A program made the translations under genes and the position numbers. From NCBI GenBank assembly GCA_938041325.1, contig CALIAG010000056.1, positions 1 through 45,823 on the forward strand: a stretch of 45,823 nucleotides of DNA. The letters are read 5' to 3'. The notes under the pieces are model-generated. The model ran no database searches and had not been told where the DNA came from. It saw only the letters and a list, made by a program, of their open reading frames with translations. The DNA comes from an uncultured Saprospiraceae bacterium. GTDB taxonomy: Bacteria; Bacteroidota; Bacteroidia; Chitinophagales; Saprospiraceae. This document shows, piece after piece, positions 17,896-25,659 of this stretch (its first letter is position 1; every line of letters begins with the position of its first letter).

Positions 17896-18921
17896 ATGAA
17901 GATTCTAAATCATTTCATTCCGACCGAAATTTTGCATACCCTCGGATTCGTCTTTGGATTAATTATGCTCTGCTTATCGGTTTTCTATTTTATCAATAAA
18001 AAAAGGTCAACGAAGTTCACCCGGGAGCTTTTTTTGAGAACTCGTTCATGGGCTTTCCTTGCAGCAGGTATTGCTACCGTTGTTGTTAGCCCAAAAATAA
18101 TCGGGACACTAATCATTGCTTATGTTTCTTTCGCAGCTTTCAGAGAAATGGCATCGATAAGCGGATTCAGAACTGCGGATCGAAATGCTTTATTTGCAGC
18201 GTACTGCAGTATTCCAATTCAATATTTATTAATCTACCACAATATGAGTGCGCTGTATTTTGCATTTATTCCAGTGATCATGTTTACCGTTCTTCCATTT
18301 TTCCTTATTGCTAAAGGAGATACAAAAGGCATTGGGAAATCAATGGCTTTGATTCCGGCGATACTTATGATGTGCGTATTTATGATCAGTCATTTGGCGA
18401 TGTTGTTTGGAATTGAAGAATCTACTTTGCCCGCAGGCCCAGGAGGCTTGATTTTATTTTTGGTTGCCTTAACTGCACTAAACGATGTCTTCCAATACAT
18501 ATGGGGAAAACTACTAGGTCGTAAAAAAATAATCCCGGCAATCAGTCCGAATAAGACTAGAGCAGGATTTATTGGAGGCGTGCTCAGTACAGGAGCAATC
18601 GCAGCAGCCTTAAATTTTTTAACGCCACTTTCTCTGCAAGAAGCTGTTTTAACAGGATTCGCAATTGGGATTGCAGGCTTTGCAGGAGACATTTTAATTT
18701 CTGCGATTAAAAGAGATTTGAATCTGAAGGATACCGATGATGTTATTCCTGGTCATGGTGGAATTATGGATCGAATGGATTCACTGGTTTTGACGGCTCC
18801 AGTTTTTTATTACTTGCTTACTTATTTTCTGAGTGTAGAGGTAGAAATTATCCAAAAGGCAGAGTTCGCAATGGCTGAAGTTTTAACTCAAGTTCATTAT
18901 AAATACAATTTAGTATGGTAA
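17896..18921 (+). CDS. CdsA-family phosphatidate cytidylyltransferase (YnbB-like)
   Basis: A 341-residue membrane protein with about eight hydrophobic segments, expected to make CDP-diacylglycerol (or a related CDP-lipid) from phosphatidate and CTP. The CdsA signature is nearly intact near residues 270-296: S-A-I-K-R, then K-D, then I-P-G-H-G-G-I-M-D-R-M-D; only the small-residue position after K-D-x is changed, to Asp. It begins 42 bp after the phosphatidyltransferase and overlaps the plsC-like gene by 7 bp. Coupling with a YnbA-like enzyme and an acyltransferase suggests a dedicated lipid branch separate from the housekeeping CdsA, which is presumably elsewhere. Confidence 0.88.
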   Translation: MKILNHFIPTEILHTLGFVFGLIMLCLSVFYFINKKRSTKFTRELFLRTRSWAFLAAGIATVVVSPKIIGTLIIAYVSFAAFREMASISGFRTADRNALFAAYCSIPIQYLLIYHNMSALYFAFIPVIMFTVLPFFLIAKGDTKGIGKSMALIPAILMMCVFMISHLAMLFGIEESTLPAGPGGLILFLVALTALNDVFQYIWGKLLGRKKIIPAISPNKTRAGFIGGVLSTGAIAAALNFLTPLSLQEAVLTGFAIGIAGFAGDILISAIKRDLNLKDTDDVIPGHGGIMDRMDSLVLTAPVFYYLLTYFLSVEVEIIQKAEFAMAEVLTQVHYKYNLVW

Positions 18922-19562
18922 ATAAAATCGTTCAAATATTATACGGCATTTTCATCAAACCTTTCTTATCAATCGTGATAGGTGTAAGGTATGAAAACAA
19001 GCAAGTGCTTAAGGCAAAAGAACAATACATCATTGTGGCGAATCACAACAGTCACTTAGATGCATTGTCCATCATTTCTGCATTGCCGGGTTCTAAACTC
19101 GCCAATACATTCACCGTTGCCGCAGTTGATTATTTTGGAAGAAATTCCCTTTTCAGAAAAGTAGTCCGTTTTTTCTTCAACGCTATTTTTATAAAACGAA
19201 ATCGACAAGTAGGTGATCCATCTGCAATTGAACAATTGGATGCTTATTTAAAAAATGGTAAATCATTGATCCTTTTTCCAGAAGGAAGTCGAGGCAAGCC
19301 CGGCGTATTATCTGATTTCAAAAAAGGCATTGCTGTTCTTTTAAAAAGGAATCCGAATATTCATTTTATTCCAGCCCATTTGAATGGTTTTGGTAGAGTG
19401 ATGCCGAAAGACAGCAATCTTGTTTTGCCGATGTTAAGCAAAGTCCGATTCGGAAACCCAATAAAAGTCGGAGCTCAAAAAATGGAAGATATTTTATCCA
19501 TCGTCAAAGATTCGATTTTAAAACTAAAACCAATCGGAGAAAAAAACCTTAATAAATTTTAA
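18915..19562 (+). CDS. PlsC-family 1-acylglycerol-3-phosphate acyltransferase
   Basis: A 215-residue acyltransferase, probably acylating a lysophospholipid or lysophosphatidate at the inner membrane. The catalytic H-x4-D motif is N-H-N-S-H-L-D-A with His44 and Asp49. The phosphate-binding block L-F-P-E-G-S-R-G is near residue 120. An N-terminal hydrophobic segment (about 5-23) would anchor it. Its ATG overlaps the end of the CdsA-type gene by 7 bp (ATGGTAA), a sign of translational coupling, and the next gene starts 4 bp after its stop. Confidence 0.9.
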   Translation: MVNKIVQILYGIFIKPFLSIVIGVRYENKQVLKAKEQYIIVANHNSHLDALSIISALPGSKLANTFTVAAVDYFGRNSLFRKVVRFFFNAIFIKRNRQVGDPSAIEQLDAYLKNGKSLILFPEGSRGKPGVLSDFKKGIAVLLKRNPNIHFIPAHLNGFGRVMPKDSNLVLPMLSKVRFGNPIKVGAQKMEDILSIVKDSILKLKPIGEKNLNKF

Positions 19563-19566
19563 GCTT

Positions 19567-19914
19567 ATGAATACGCCAGTTATTTCAATCTTGTTTTTTC
19601 TTGCGGCTTCTTTATTTGGAGCGTTAGGTCAATTTTTATATAAATCCGGTTCTGATAAAACAAACGGGACCATACTTAGCTATTTGGCAAATCCGCAATT
19701 AATTAGTGGCGTGTTTTGCTATATCGCTGTAATGATTTTATTCATCGCTGCATTTAAAAAAGGAGGTTCATTGGCGGTCTTGTATCCGGTCTATGCAACA
19801 ACTTTTATTTGGGCAGCGATTATTGCATTCTATGCTTTTGGAACGCCGATAAAACCTATCAATATTTTAGGGATGATGGCCTTGGTACTTGGAATGTTTT
19901 TAATGGGTAAATAA
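19567..19914 (+). CDS. Small four-helix membrane protein of the EamA/EmrE (ArnE-like) type
   Basis: A 115-residue protein with four hydrophobic helices (about 5-25, 42-65, 70-92, 97-114). The pattern fits the small members of the drug/metabolite transporter superfamily: a G-A-L-G-Q-F-L-Y-K start, an A-V-L-Y-P-V-Y-A-T segment in helix 3 and a G-M-M-A-L-V-L-G-M-F-L-M-G ending. Lipid flippase subunits such as ArnE/ArnF share this architecture and usually work as dimers. Set 4 bp after plsC in a lipid cluster, it could flip the product or an intermediate across the membrane. That role is inferred from context. Confidence 0.8.
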   Translation: MNTPVISILFFLAASLFGALGQFLYKSGSDKTNGTILSYLANPQLISGVFCYIAVMILFIAAFKKGGSLAVLYPVYATTFIWAAIIAFYAFGTPIKPINILGMMALVLGMFLMGK

Positions 19915-19924
19915 ATTTAAAATT

Positions 19925-20830
19925 ATGTTGACACAAAATTCAAAATATTCGACCTCTTATCTAATGTTATTTTTGATGGTACTTTTAGCTATGTCTAATA
20001 CTGCACATAGTAAGGGCGAAGTAAGCAAAGATCCGAAACACAGTATTTATATAGACAATACTTCCACACCAAATTGCAAGAAAGAAGCAATGATCCTTTT
20101 GCCTGGATTTAGCGATAGTAAAAAGCGAAGAAAAAAACAGATAGCCTATTTTTCTACTTTAGGTTACGACGTATATATTCCAGATTATCACAACCGTAAG
20201 TCATATAACCTGACCGTCGAAAACTTTGAGCAATTTTATTTTGACTACAACATTGATGAGTACGCGCAAGTGCATGTGTTCTCCTACATTTTGGGTACCT
20301 GGGTTTTGAATAATTTTATTGATAAAAACGGCAAGCAAAATATCAGTACGATTGTTTATGACAGATCTCCATTGCAAGAAAGGGCGCCTATCGTTACCAT
20401 CGAGAAAATTCCATTTTTAGCTAAACTAGCGAAGGGAAAACTACTTTTTGATTTTAATGATGAAAAATACATTCCAAATAATTGCCCTGATATACGAATT
20501 GGGATTATAGTAGAAAATAAAGCGACCGCTCTAATTCGATTTTTCAAAAAGAAAACTTTAAGCTACGGTCCGATTGATTGGAATCCAGCATCTTTGAATC
20601 AGCGGTACGACGACCTAATGCACACCCCACTCAATCACGATCAAATGTATTATCGATTTGATATCGTAGGTTCTGAAATCGTAAACTTCATTGAGCATGG
20701 AAGATTTACAGAATCAGCCAAAAGAGTACCTTTTGACTGGGATCCATTTAAAAAATGGAAAGGAAAGGATGCTCCAACTAGTCATCCTGCCATTGACTTG
20801 GCTTTTATCTATGAGGAATTTAATAAGTAA
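19925..20830 (+). CDS. Exported alpha/beta-hydrolase-like protein without a canonical nucleophile elbow
   Basis: A 301-residue protein with an N-terminal signal segment (about 10-30, A-H-S near the cut). Residues 50-140 follow the start of an alpha/beta hydrolase: M-I-L-L-P-G-F-S-D-S at strand 3 and oxyanion loop, L-G-Y-D-V-Y-I-P-D-Y, and V-H-V-F-S-Y-I-L-G-T-W where the elbow should be. G-x-S-x-G is replaced by S-Y-I-L-G, so the usual serine is missing. A late N-H-D-Q-M could supply the His. It starts 10 bp after the small transporter gene and closes the cluster. It may be a degenerate hydrolase, a lipid-binding protein or an enzyme with a shifted nucleophile. Not a family I can name. Confidence 0.7.
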   Translation: MLTQNSKYSTSYLMLFLMVLLAMSNTAHSKGEVSKDPKHSIYIDNTSTPNCKKEAMILLPGFSDSKKRRKKQIAYFSTLGYDVYIPDYHNRKSYNLTVENFEQFYFDYNIDEYAQVHVFSYILGTWVLNNFIDKNGKQNISTIVYDRSPLQERAPIVTIEKIPFLAKLAKGKLLFDFNDEKYIPNNCPDIRIGIIVENKATALIRFFKKKTLSYGPIDWNPASLNQRYDDLMHTPLNHDQMYYRFDIVGSEIVNFIEHGRFTESAKRVPFDWDPFKKWKGKDAPTSHPAIDLAFIYEEFNK

Positions 20831-21170
20831 TATGAATCCCGTTTTAAAATAAAATTCATTCAGATAATTGTTCTTATCATTTCTGGGGGAATAAATTCCC
20901 CCTATACGAGTGAGTACTTTATTAAGATCGTCTTTTAATTCTATTTTCGTATCTGGTAAATTTATTTGCCAGGATTATTTGCATTAAATCCTATACTTTC
21001 TAATTTCAAATCTTGATTCGAATAAGTTATTCACGAAATTTGGAAATAGATTTTTTGAATTAAACCATTCTTAAAGGTTGGTGTTAGGTAGTAGGGCAGA
21101 AATATATTAATATTTGAATAGTATAATTTGTCCAATTACTTATCTTCATTATAAATTACATTGTAACGAA
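20831..21170. other. Intergenic region with two hairpins
   Basis: This 340-bp stretch separates the lipid cluster from the oxidase subunit III gene. It contains a perfect inverted repeat, GGGGGAA TAAA TTCCCCC (20885-20902), and a 9-bp stem with one wobble (20953-20961 with 20964-20972). Neither is followed by a T-tract, so they are not clear intrinsic terminators, though the first is well placed to end the cluster transcript. No gene seen. Confidence 0.5.
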
Positions 21171-21794
21171 ATGACACCAGAATCTCATAATTATCATAGT
21201 GAGCGCCCTAGATCCATGACGCTCCACCCTTATAACATCTTTTTAACCTTGACTTTGGTTGGGATAACGGTCTTGTTTTTAGCTTTTTCAGCTGCATACA
21301 TTTATTCAAGAATACAAGGTAAAACACCACCGGTAAAAGTTCCTTTCCTATTTGTTTTAAATACTTTGATTCTACTTGGTAGTAGTTATACCATTAATAT
21401 GGCAAAAAATGCCTACAAAACAGATGATACGGAAGGCTATCAAAAAGCCTTGATTTATACCATTATCTTGAGTGTTTTTTTTATGCTTATGCAAGGAATC
21501 GGCTGGAAAATGCTCATAGACCAAAATGTGAGTATCCAATCCAGCAATGCAGCAGGCTACCTTTACGTAATTTCTGGGATGCACTTTGCGCACGTTATCG
21601 CAGGGCTTCCTTTCCTACTTTTATTCTTATACACTGCTAAAAAGCAAATGGTAGAACCCGTATCAGTTCTTGTCTATTTCTCTGATCCGGAAAAGCGATT
21701 AAAGCTGCGTTTATTGACCATTTACTGGCACTTCCTAGACATTCTTTGGATCTATTTGATCGTGTTTTTTTACCTAAATTACTTGATCCAATAG
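21171..21794 (+). CDS. Cytochrome c oxidase subunit III (heme-copper oxidase subunit III)
   Basis: A 207-residue integral membrane subunit of a heme-copper terminal oxidase. Five transmembrane helices are visible, as in the short bacterial subunit III. Family motifs are G-M-H-F-A-H-V-I-A-G-L in helix 4 and the final Y-W-H-F-L-D-I-L-W-I-Y-L. I chose the ATG at 21171 because the N-terminus then reads M-T-P-E-S; a TTG at 21114 would add 19 residues of unlikely sequence. It is alone: no subunit I, II or heme O synthase gene is beside it, unlike the usual clustered arrangement. Confidence 0.87.
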   Translation: MTPESHNYHSERPRSMTLHPYNIFLTLTLVGITVLFLAFSAAYIYSRIQGKTPPVKVPFLFVLNTLILLGSSYTINMAKNAYKTDDTEGYQKALIYTIILSVFFMLMQGIGWKMLIDQNVSIQSSNAAGYLYVISGMHFAHVIAGLPFLLLFLYTAKKQMVEPVSVLVYFSDPEKRLKLRLLTIYWHFLDILWIYLIVFFYLNYLIQ

Positions 21795-21871
21795 CTTAAA
21801 TACCATTCAGCGATTTTTCACTAGAAAAAAAATTACCACTTAAATAAATTATTGGATAATATTTCTCTGAA

Positions 21872-21905
21872 TTTAGAAGTCTTTTCTATTCAGATGTTAT
21901 CTTTG
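21872..21905 (+). promoter_or_regulatory. Putative purL promoter
   Basis: TATCTTTG at 21898-21905 fully matches the Bacteroidota -7 consensus TAnnTTTG, and TTTA at 21872-21875 is one base from the -33 TTTG, with a 22-bp spacer. The predicted start near 21912 gives a leader of about 65 nt before the ATG at 21978. Confidence 0.5.
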
Positions 21906-21977
21906 CACTTTAAATTTTAAACAAAATTTAGGTAATCTTTTAGATTGCCATCAGTTCCTATTAAACATACACCATAG

Positions 21978-24212
21978 ATGCAGGCAACAGAAGCACTCGT
22001 AACCGTTGAAACGGCTAAGAATTTAGGTTTAAAAGCGGATGAATACGAAAAAATAATTGAGATCATGGGACGCGTCCCTAACTTTACAGAGCTAAGTATT
22101 TTTTCCGTAATGTGGTCTGAGCACTGCTCTTATAAAAACTCCATTACTTATTTGAAAAAGCTTCCAAGAGAAGGAGAAAGATTATTGGTGGAAGCTGGAG
22201 AAGAAAATGCTGGCCTAGTTGATATTGGAGGAGGATTGGCTTGTGCGTTCAAAATTGAGTCTCACAATCACCCTTCCGCGATCGAACCTTATCAAGGTGC
22301 TGCAACTGGAGTTGGTGGAATCCACAGAGATATTTTCACTATGGGCGCAAGACCTATTGCTGCATTGAACTCTCTCCGATTTGGTGATATCAATGAAAAA
22401 CATACCCGCCATTTGGTAAAAGGAGTCGTTCATGGAATCGGAGATTACGGCAACTGCTTCGGTGTACCAATGGTTGGAGGCGAAGTTTATTTCGACAAAT
22501 GTTACAACCAAAATATATTGGTCAATGCAATGTCTGTAGGCATTGTAAAAGTTGGTGAAACAGTTTCTGCAATCGCAGATGGTCCCGGCAATCCTGTTTT
22601 CATCGTAGGATCAGCTACTGGAAAAGACGGGATACATGGAGCGACTTTCGCCTCTGCAGATTTGACAGAAGATTCAGCAGAAGATTTGCCAGCTGTTCAA
22701 GTAGGTGATCCTTTTCAGGAAAAATTGCTTTTAGAAGCAAGTCTTGAAGCCATCAAAACCGGAGCAATAGTCGGCATGCAAGATATGGGAGCAGCAGGGA
22801 TTACTTGCTCAACTTCTGAAATGAGTGCCAAGAGTAAAACAGGGATGGTCATCGATTTAGACAAAGTACCTACTCGCCAGAACGATATGAAAGCCTTTGA
22901 AATTCTTTTGTCTGAAAGTCAGGAAAGAATGCTCATTGTTGCCCATAAAGGAAAAGAACATTTGCTTTTTGAAGTATTCGATAAATGGGATTTGGAATGT
23001 TGTGAAATTGGAACCGTAACGGATACTGGAAGGTTGGAGTATTTCCAAAATGGCGAAAAAGTAGCTGACGTTCCTGCGGATCCTTTGGTTTTAGGAGGAG
23101 GCGCACCAATCTATGATCGGGAGTATGAAGAACCAGCCTATTACGCCAAGCTTCAAGAATTCGACATGGATTCCATTGAAGAGCCTACTGATTTATTGGC
23201 AACTGCAAAAAAATTATTTGCAACTCCAAACTTAGTGAGCAAGCGTTGGGTGTACGAGCAATACGATTCCATGGTTCGAACCAATAGTATGTCGCGCAAT
23301 GAGCCAAGTGATGCTGCGTTGGTCCGAGTCAAAGGAACCCAAAAAGCATTGGCAGTAACTACCGATTGCAATTCTGCTTACGTCTACGCAGATCCATATA
23401 TAGGAGCAATGATCGCGGTTTCGGAAGCTGCTCGGAATATTGTGTGCAGTGGAGGTCAACCAGTAGCCATTACGAATTGCTTAAATTTTGGTAATCCTTA
23501 TGACAAAGGAGTTTACTGGCAATTTGTAAATGCTTTAAAAGGAATGGGAGAAGCTTGCATTAAATTCAACACGCCTGTCACCGGAGGAAACGTAAGCTTT
23601 TACAATCAGAGTGTTTATAAAGACAGAACGGAACCGGTCTTCCCTACTCCAACCATAGGCATGTTGGGAATACTGGATGATTATACCGAACAGATGACCT
23701 TGAATTTCAAAAATGAAGGAGACGTTATCTTTGTTATAGGTCGCATTGTGGACGATATTGCCTCTTCTGAGTATCTTAGAATTATTCATGAAGTCGCTCA
23801 TTCACCAGCTCCTTATTTTGATTTGGAGGAAGAGGCTCACTTACAAAAGGTTATCGCAGAACTGATAAAGGAAAAAATGATCCTTTCTGCACATGATGTA
23901 TCGGATGGAGGACTCTTTACTACATTGGTAGAGGCAAGCATGCAATATAACCTAGGATTTCATGTCAATACCAATAGAGATGTTAGAAAAGACGCTTTTT
24001 TGTTTGGTGAAGGGCAAAGTCGGGTTGTAATTAGTGTTTCTAGCGATTTTGAAGATATTTTGGTAAACCATTTGTTGGGTCAAAACGTTGATTTTTCTAA
24101 GCTAGGAGTTGTCTCAAAGGGAAGCATTCAAATTGATTCTCAAGACTTTGGACCAATTGAAGATTGGAAAGAAATTCACGACAATACGCTTGGACAACAC
24201 ATGGAAAACTAG
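21978..24212 (+). CDS. purL: Phosphoribosylformylglycinamidine synthase subunit PurL
   Basis: A 744-residue small-type PurL, which converts FGAR to FGAM with ATP in de novo purine synthesis, using ammonia supplied by PurQ with PurS as bridge. The N-terminal [11 protein letters not shown] holds the catalytic His. [20 protein letters not shown] and G-A-R-P-I-A follow in the first AIRS-like half; the second half repeats the fold with N-C-L-N-F-G-N-P and G-G-N-V-S-F-Y-N. No glutaminase domain is fused, so it depends on separate purQ and purS, neither of which is in the window. It has its own promoter and stands alone. Confidence 0.95.
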   Translation: MQATEALVTVETAKNLGLKADEYEKIIEIMGRVPNFTELSIFSVMWSEHCSYKNSITYLKKLPREGERLLVEAGEENAGLVDIGGGLACAFKIESHNHPSAIEPYQGAATGVGGIHRDIFTMGARPIAALNSLRFGDINEKHTRHLVKGVVHGIGDYGNCFGVPMVGGEVYFDKCYNQNILVNAMSVGIVKVGETVSAIADGPGNPVFIVGSATGKDGIHGATFASADLTEDSAEDLPAVQVGDPFQEKLLLEASLEAIKTGAIVGMQDMGAAGITCSTSEMSAKSKTGMVIDLDKVPTRQNDMKAFEILLSESQERMLIVAHKGKEHLLFEVFDKWDLECCEIGTVTDTGRLEYFQNGEKVADVPADPLVLGGGAPIYDREYEEPAYYAKLQEFDMDSIEEPTDLLATAKKLFATPNLVSKRWVYEQYDSMVRTNSMSRNEPSDAALVRVKGTQKALAVTTDCNSAYVYADPYIGAMIAVSEAARNIVCSGGQPVAITNCLNFGNPYDKGVYWQFVNALKGMGEACIKFNTPVTGGNVSFYNQSVYKDRTEPVFPTPTIGMLGILDDYTEQMTLNFKNEGDVIFVIGRIVDDIASSEYLRIIHEVAHSPAPYFDLEEEAHLQKVIAELIKEKMILSAHDVSDGGLFTTLVEASMQYNLGFHVNTNRDVRKDAFLFGEGQSRVVISVSSDFEDILVNHLLGQNVDFSKLGVVSKGSIQIDSQDFGPIEDWKEIHDNTLGQHMEN

Positions 24213-24311
24213 ATTTAATAATATTTTTTATTGATATTGTAATATTTTATCAAATAAGCGCAGGCTGAAAAGTTTGCTTTGGTAAGTATTTTATTAAATA
24301 ATTCTAATAAC

Positions 24312-25457
24312 ATGAATACCTCAGTCACTAATTTTATAGTCAAAATCTTTCTAGGTTTAACTCTTGTTTTCACTCTGAATTCCTGTGAAACAGAAGGAAC
24401 AGTAGTACAAGGTACTATCGAAAACCACAACAATCTTACTTTGTTTTTTGATAAAATGCATTTGAATAATAACATCAATACACTTGACAAACAAGATTTG
24501 AGTGGAAATGGTAGTTTCAAAATAGCTGTCAAAGAAGGTTTGGATGCAGGGGTATATAGAGTAAGAGTTGGAACTAAGAAAGCGTATTTAATATTTGATG
24601 GTACTGAAAGTAAAGTAACTTTTGACGCCGATATGAATACGATGGAAAATGCAAAAGCGCAAGTTACTGGATCTCAATCCTCTTCAGATTACTTGGCTGC
24701 TATGTCAGAATTTATGGATGCTCGATCCAATCCAGCAACCCTAGGGAAGGTTCAGGATAATGTGAAAGCAGCAGCTCTTTCCAGTGCAAATCCTTTAGTA
24801 GGAATGATGCTTAGTATCCAAGCATTGGGAACTGGTGAAAAGTACATCAAGGATATGAAAACGATTTCTACAAAAGTTGCAGAGAAATATCCCACTAGCT
24901 CTTATAAAACAGACTTCAATAAGTTTGTCGCATCTGTAGAGCAAAACGCCATGCGTAAAACAGTCAATCAAAGAATTCAAGTTGGAATGCAAGCGCCAAA
25001 TATTTCCCTTCCAAATCCAGATGGAAAAATGTACACTTTAGAAGAGTTGAAAGGAAAAGTAGTCTTGCTTGATTTTTGGGCGAGCTGGTGTGGACCATGT
25101 AGAAAAGCAAATCCGCATGTTGTGGAAACTTATAAAAAATATGAGAAAAAAGGATTCACTGTTTTCTCTGTTTCATTAGATGGTCTGGACAGTAGAACAA
25201 AGGCAAGATTTGGTGGAGATGAATCCATGATTCAAAAGCAACTAGACAGTTCTAAAGACCGTTGGGTTTCTGCAATCAATAAAGACGGATTATTATGGGA
25301 TTATCATGTGAGTGATTTGAAAAAATGGGAATGTGCTCCTGCTAGAGAATATGGTGTCAGTGGAATTCCTAAAACGTTTTTGATTGACCGTGATGGAAAA
25401 ATTGCAGCAATCAATCCACGATACAATTTAGAAGAAGAATTATTGAAGGTTTTATAA
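24312..25457 (+). CDS. Thioredoxin-fold (TlpA/ResA-like) lipoprotein
   Basis: A 381-residue exported thiol-disulfide protein. I start it at the ATG at 24312 because the signal peptide then ends in a lipobox, L-N-S-C with Cys25; an in-frame upstream non-ATG start would add 11 residues. Residues about 27-130 form a beta-rich domain like DUF4369, followed by a helical linker. Residues 240-381 are an AhpC/TSA-type thioredoxin domain with W-C-G-P-C (Cys260, Cys263) and a cis-proline in S-G-I-P-K-T-F-L. An insert of about 30 residues lies between helix 2 and strand 3. It probably reduces periplasmic disulfides; the partner is unknown. It is monocistronic, with a strong terminator. Confidence 0.88.
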   Translation: MNTSVTNFIVKIFLGLTLVFTLNSCETEGTVVQGTIENHNNLTLFFDKMHLNNNINTLDKQDLSGNGSFKIAVKEGLDAGVYRVRVGTKKAYLIFDGTESKVTFDADMNTMENAKAQVTGSQSSSDYLAAMSEFMDARSNPATLGKVQDNVKAAALSSANPLVGMMLSIQALGTGEKYIKDMKTISTKVAEKYPTSSYKTDFNKFVASVEQNAMRKTVNQRIQVGMQAPNISLPNPDGKMYTLEELKGKVVLLDFWASWCGPCRKANPHVVETYKKYEKKGFTVFSVSLDGLDSRTKARFGGDESMIQKQLDSSKDRWVSAINKDGLLWDYHVSDLKKWECAPAREYGVSGIPKTFLIDRDGKIAAINPRYNLEEELLKVL

Positions 25458-25480
25458 GCCTCCTTACTGATAAAGTAAAA

Positions 25481-25511
25481 GACCTCAAGGCAATGCTTTG
25501 AGGTCTTTTTT
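25481..25511 (+). terminator. Intrinsic terminator
   Basis: An 11-bp stem with one G-T wobble (GACCTCAAGGC with GCTTTGAGGTC), a 3-nt loop and a six-T tail, 23 bp after the thioredoxin-fold lipoprotein gene. Confidence 0.88.
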
Positions 25512-25554
25512 AATTAAAATCAGTTTTAAACGTTAAAAAAGAGCTAAAACTCAC

Positions 25555-25583
25555 TTCGAATTGTACATTATCTTCAATTCGAA
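25555..25583. repeat. Perfect 9-bp inverted repeat in the leader of the MORN-type gene
   Basis: TTCGAATTG (25555-25563) and CAATTCGAA (25575-25583) are exact complements separated by 11 nt, about 75 bp upstream of the next start codon. There is no T-tract, so it is not a terminator; a protein-binding operator or leader hairpin is possible. Confidence 0.5.
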
Positions 25584-25659
25584 CATCTAAATAAGTAAGC
25601 GGTTAGTTGGCCGCGATTGATTTTGAAAAATCGATTCCATAAATACACAAATCCAAGCT

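Noticed and set aside
24279-24311. Longer N-terminus for the thioredoxin-fold lipoprotein
   Set aside because: It would put 11 residues before a perfect lipoprotein signal peptide; the ATG at 24312 is much more likely.
24215-24532. Minus-strand 105-codon frame opposite the start of the thioredoxin-fold lipoprotein
   Set aside because: It overlaps the signal peptide and DUF4369-like region of a well supported gene and shows no domain of its own.
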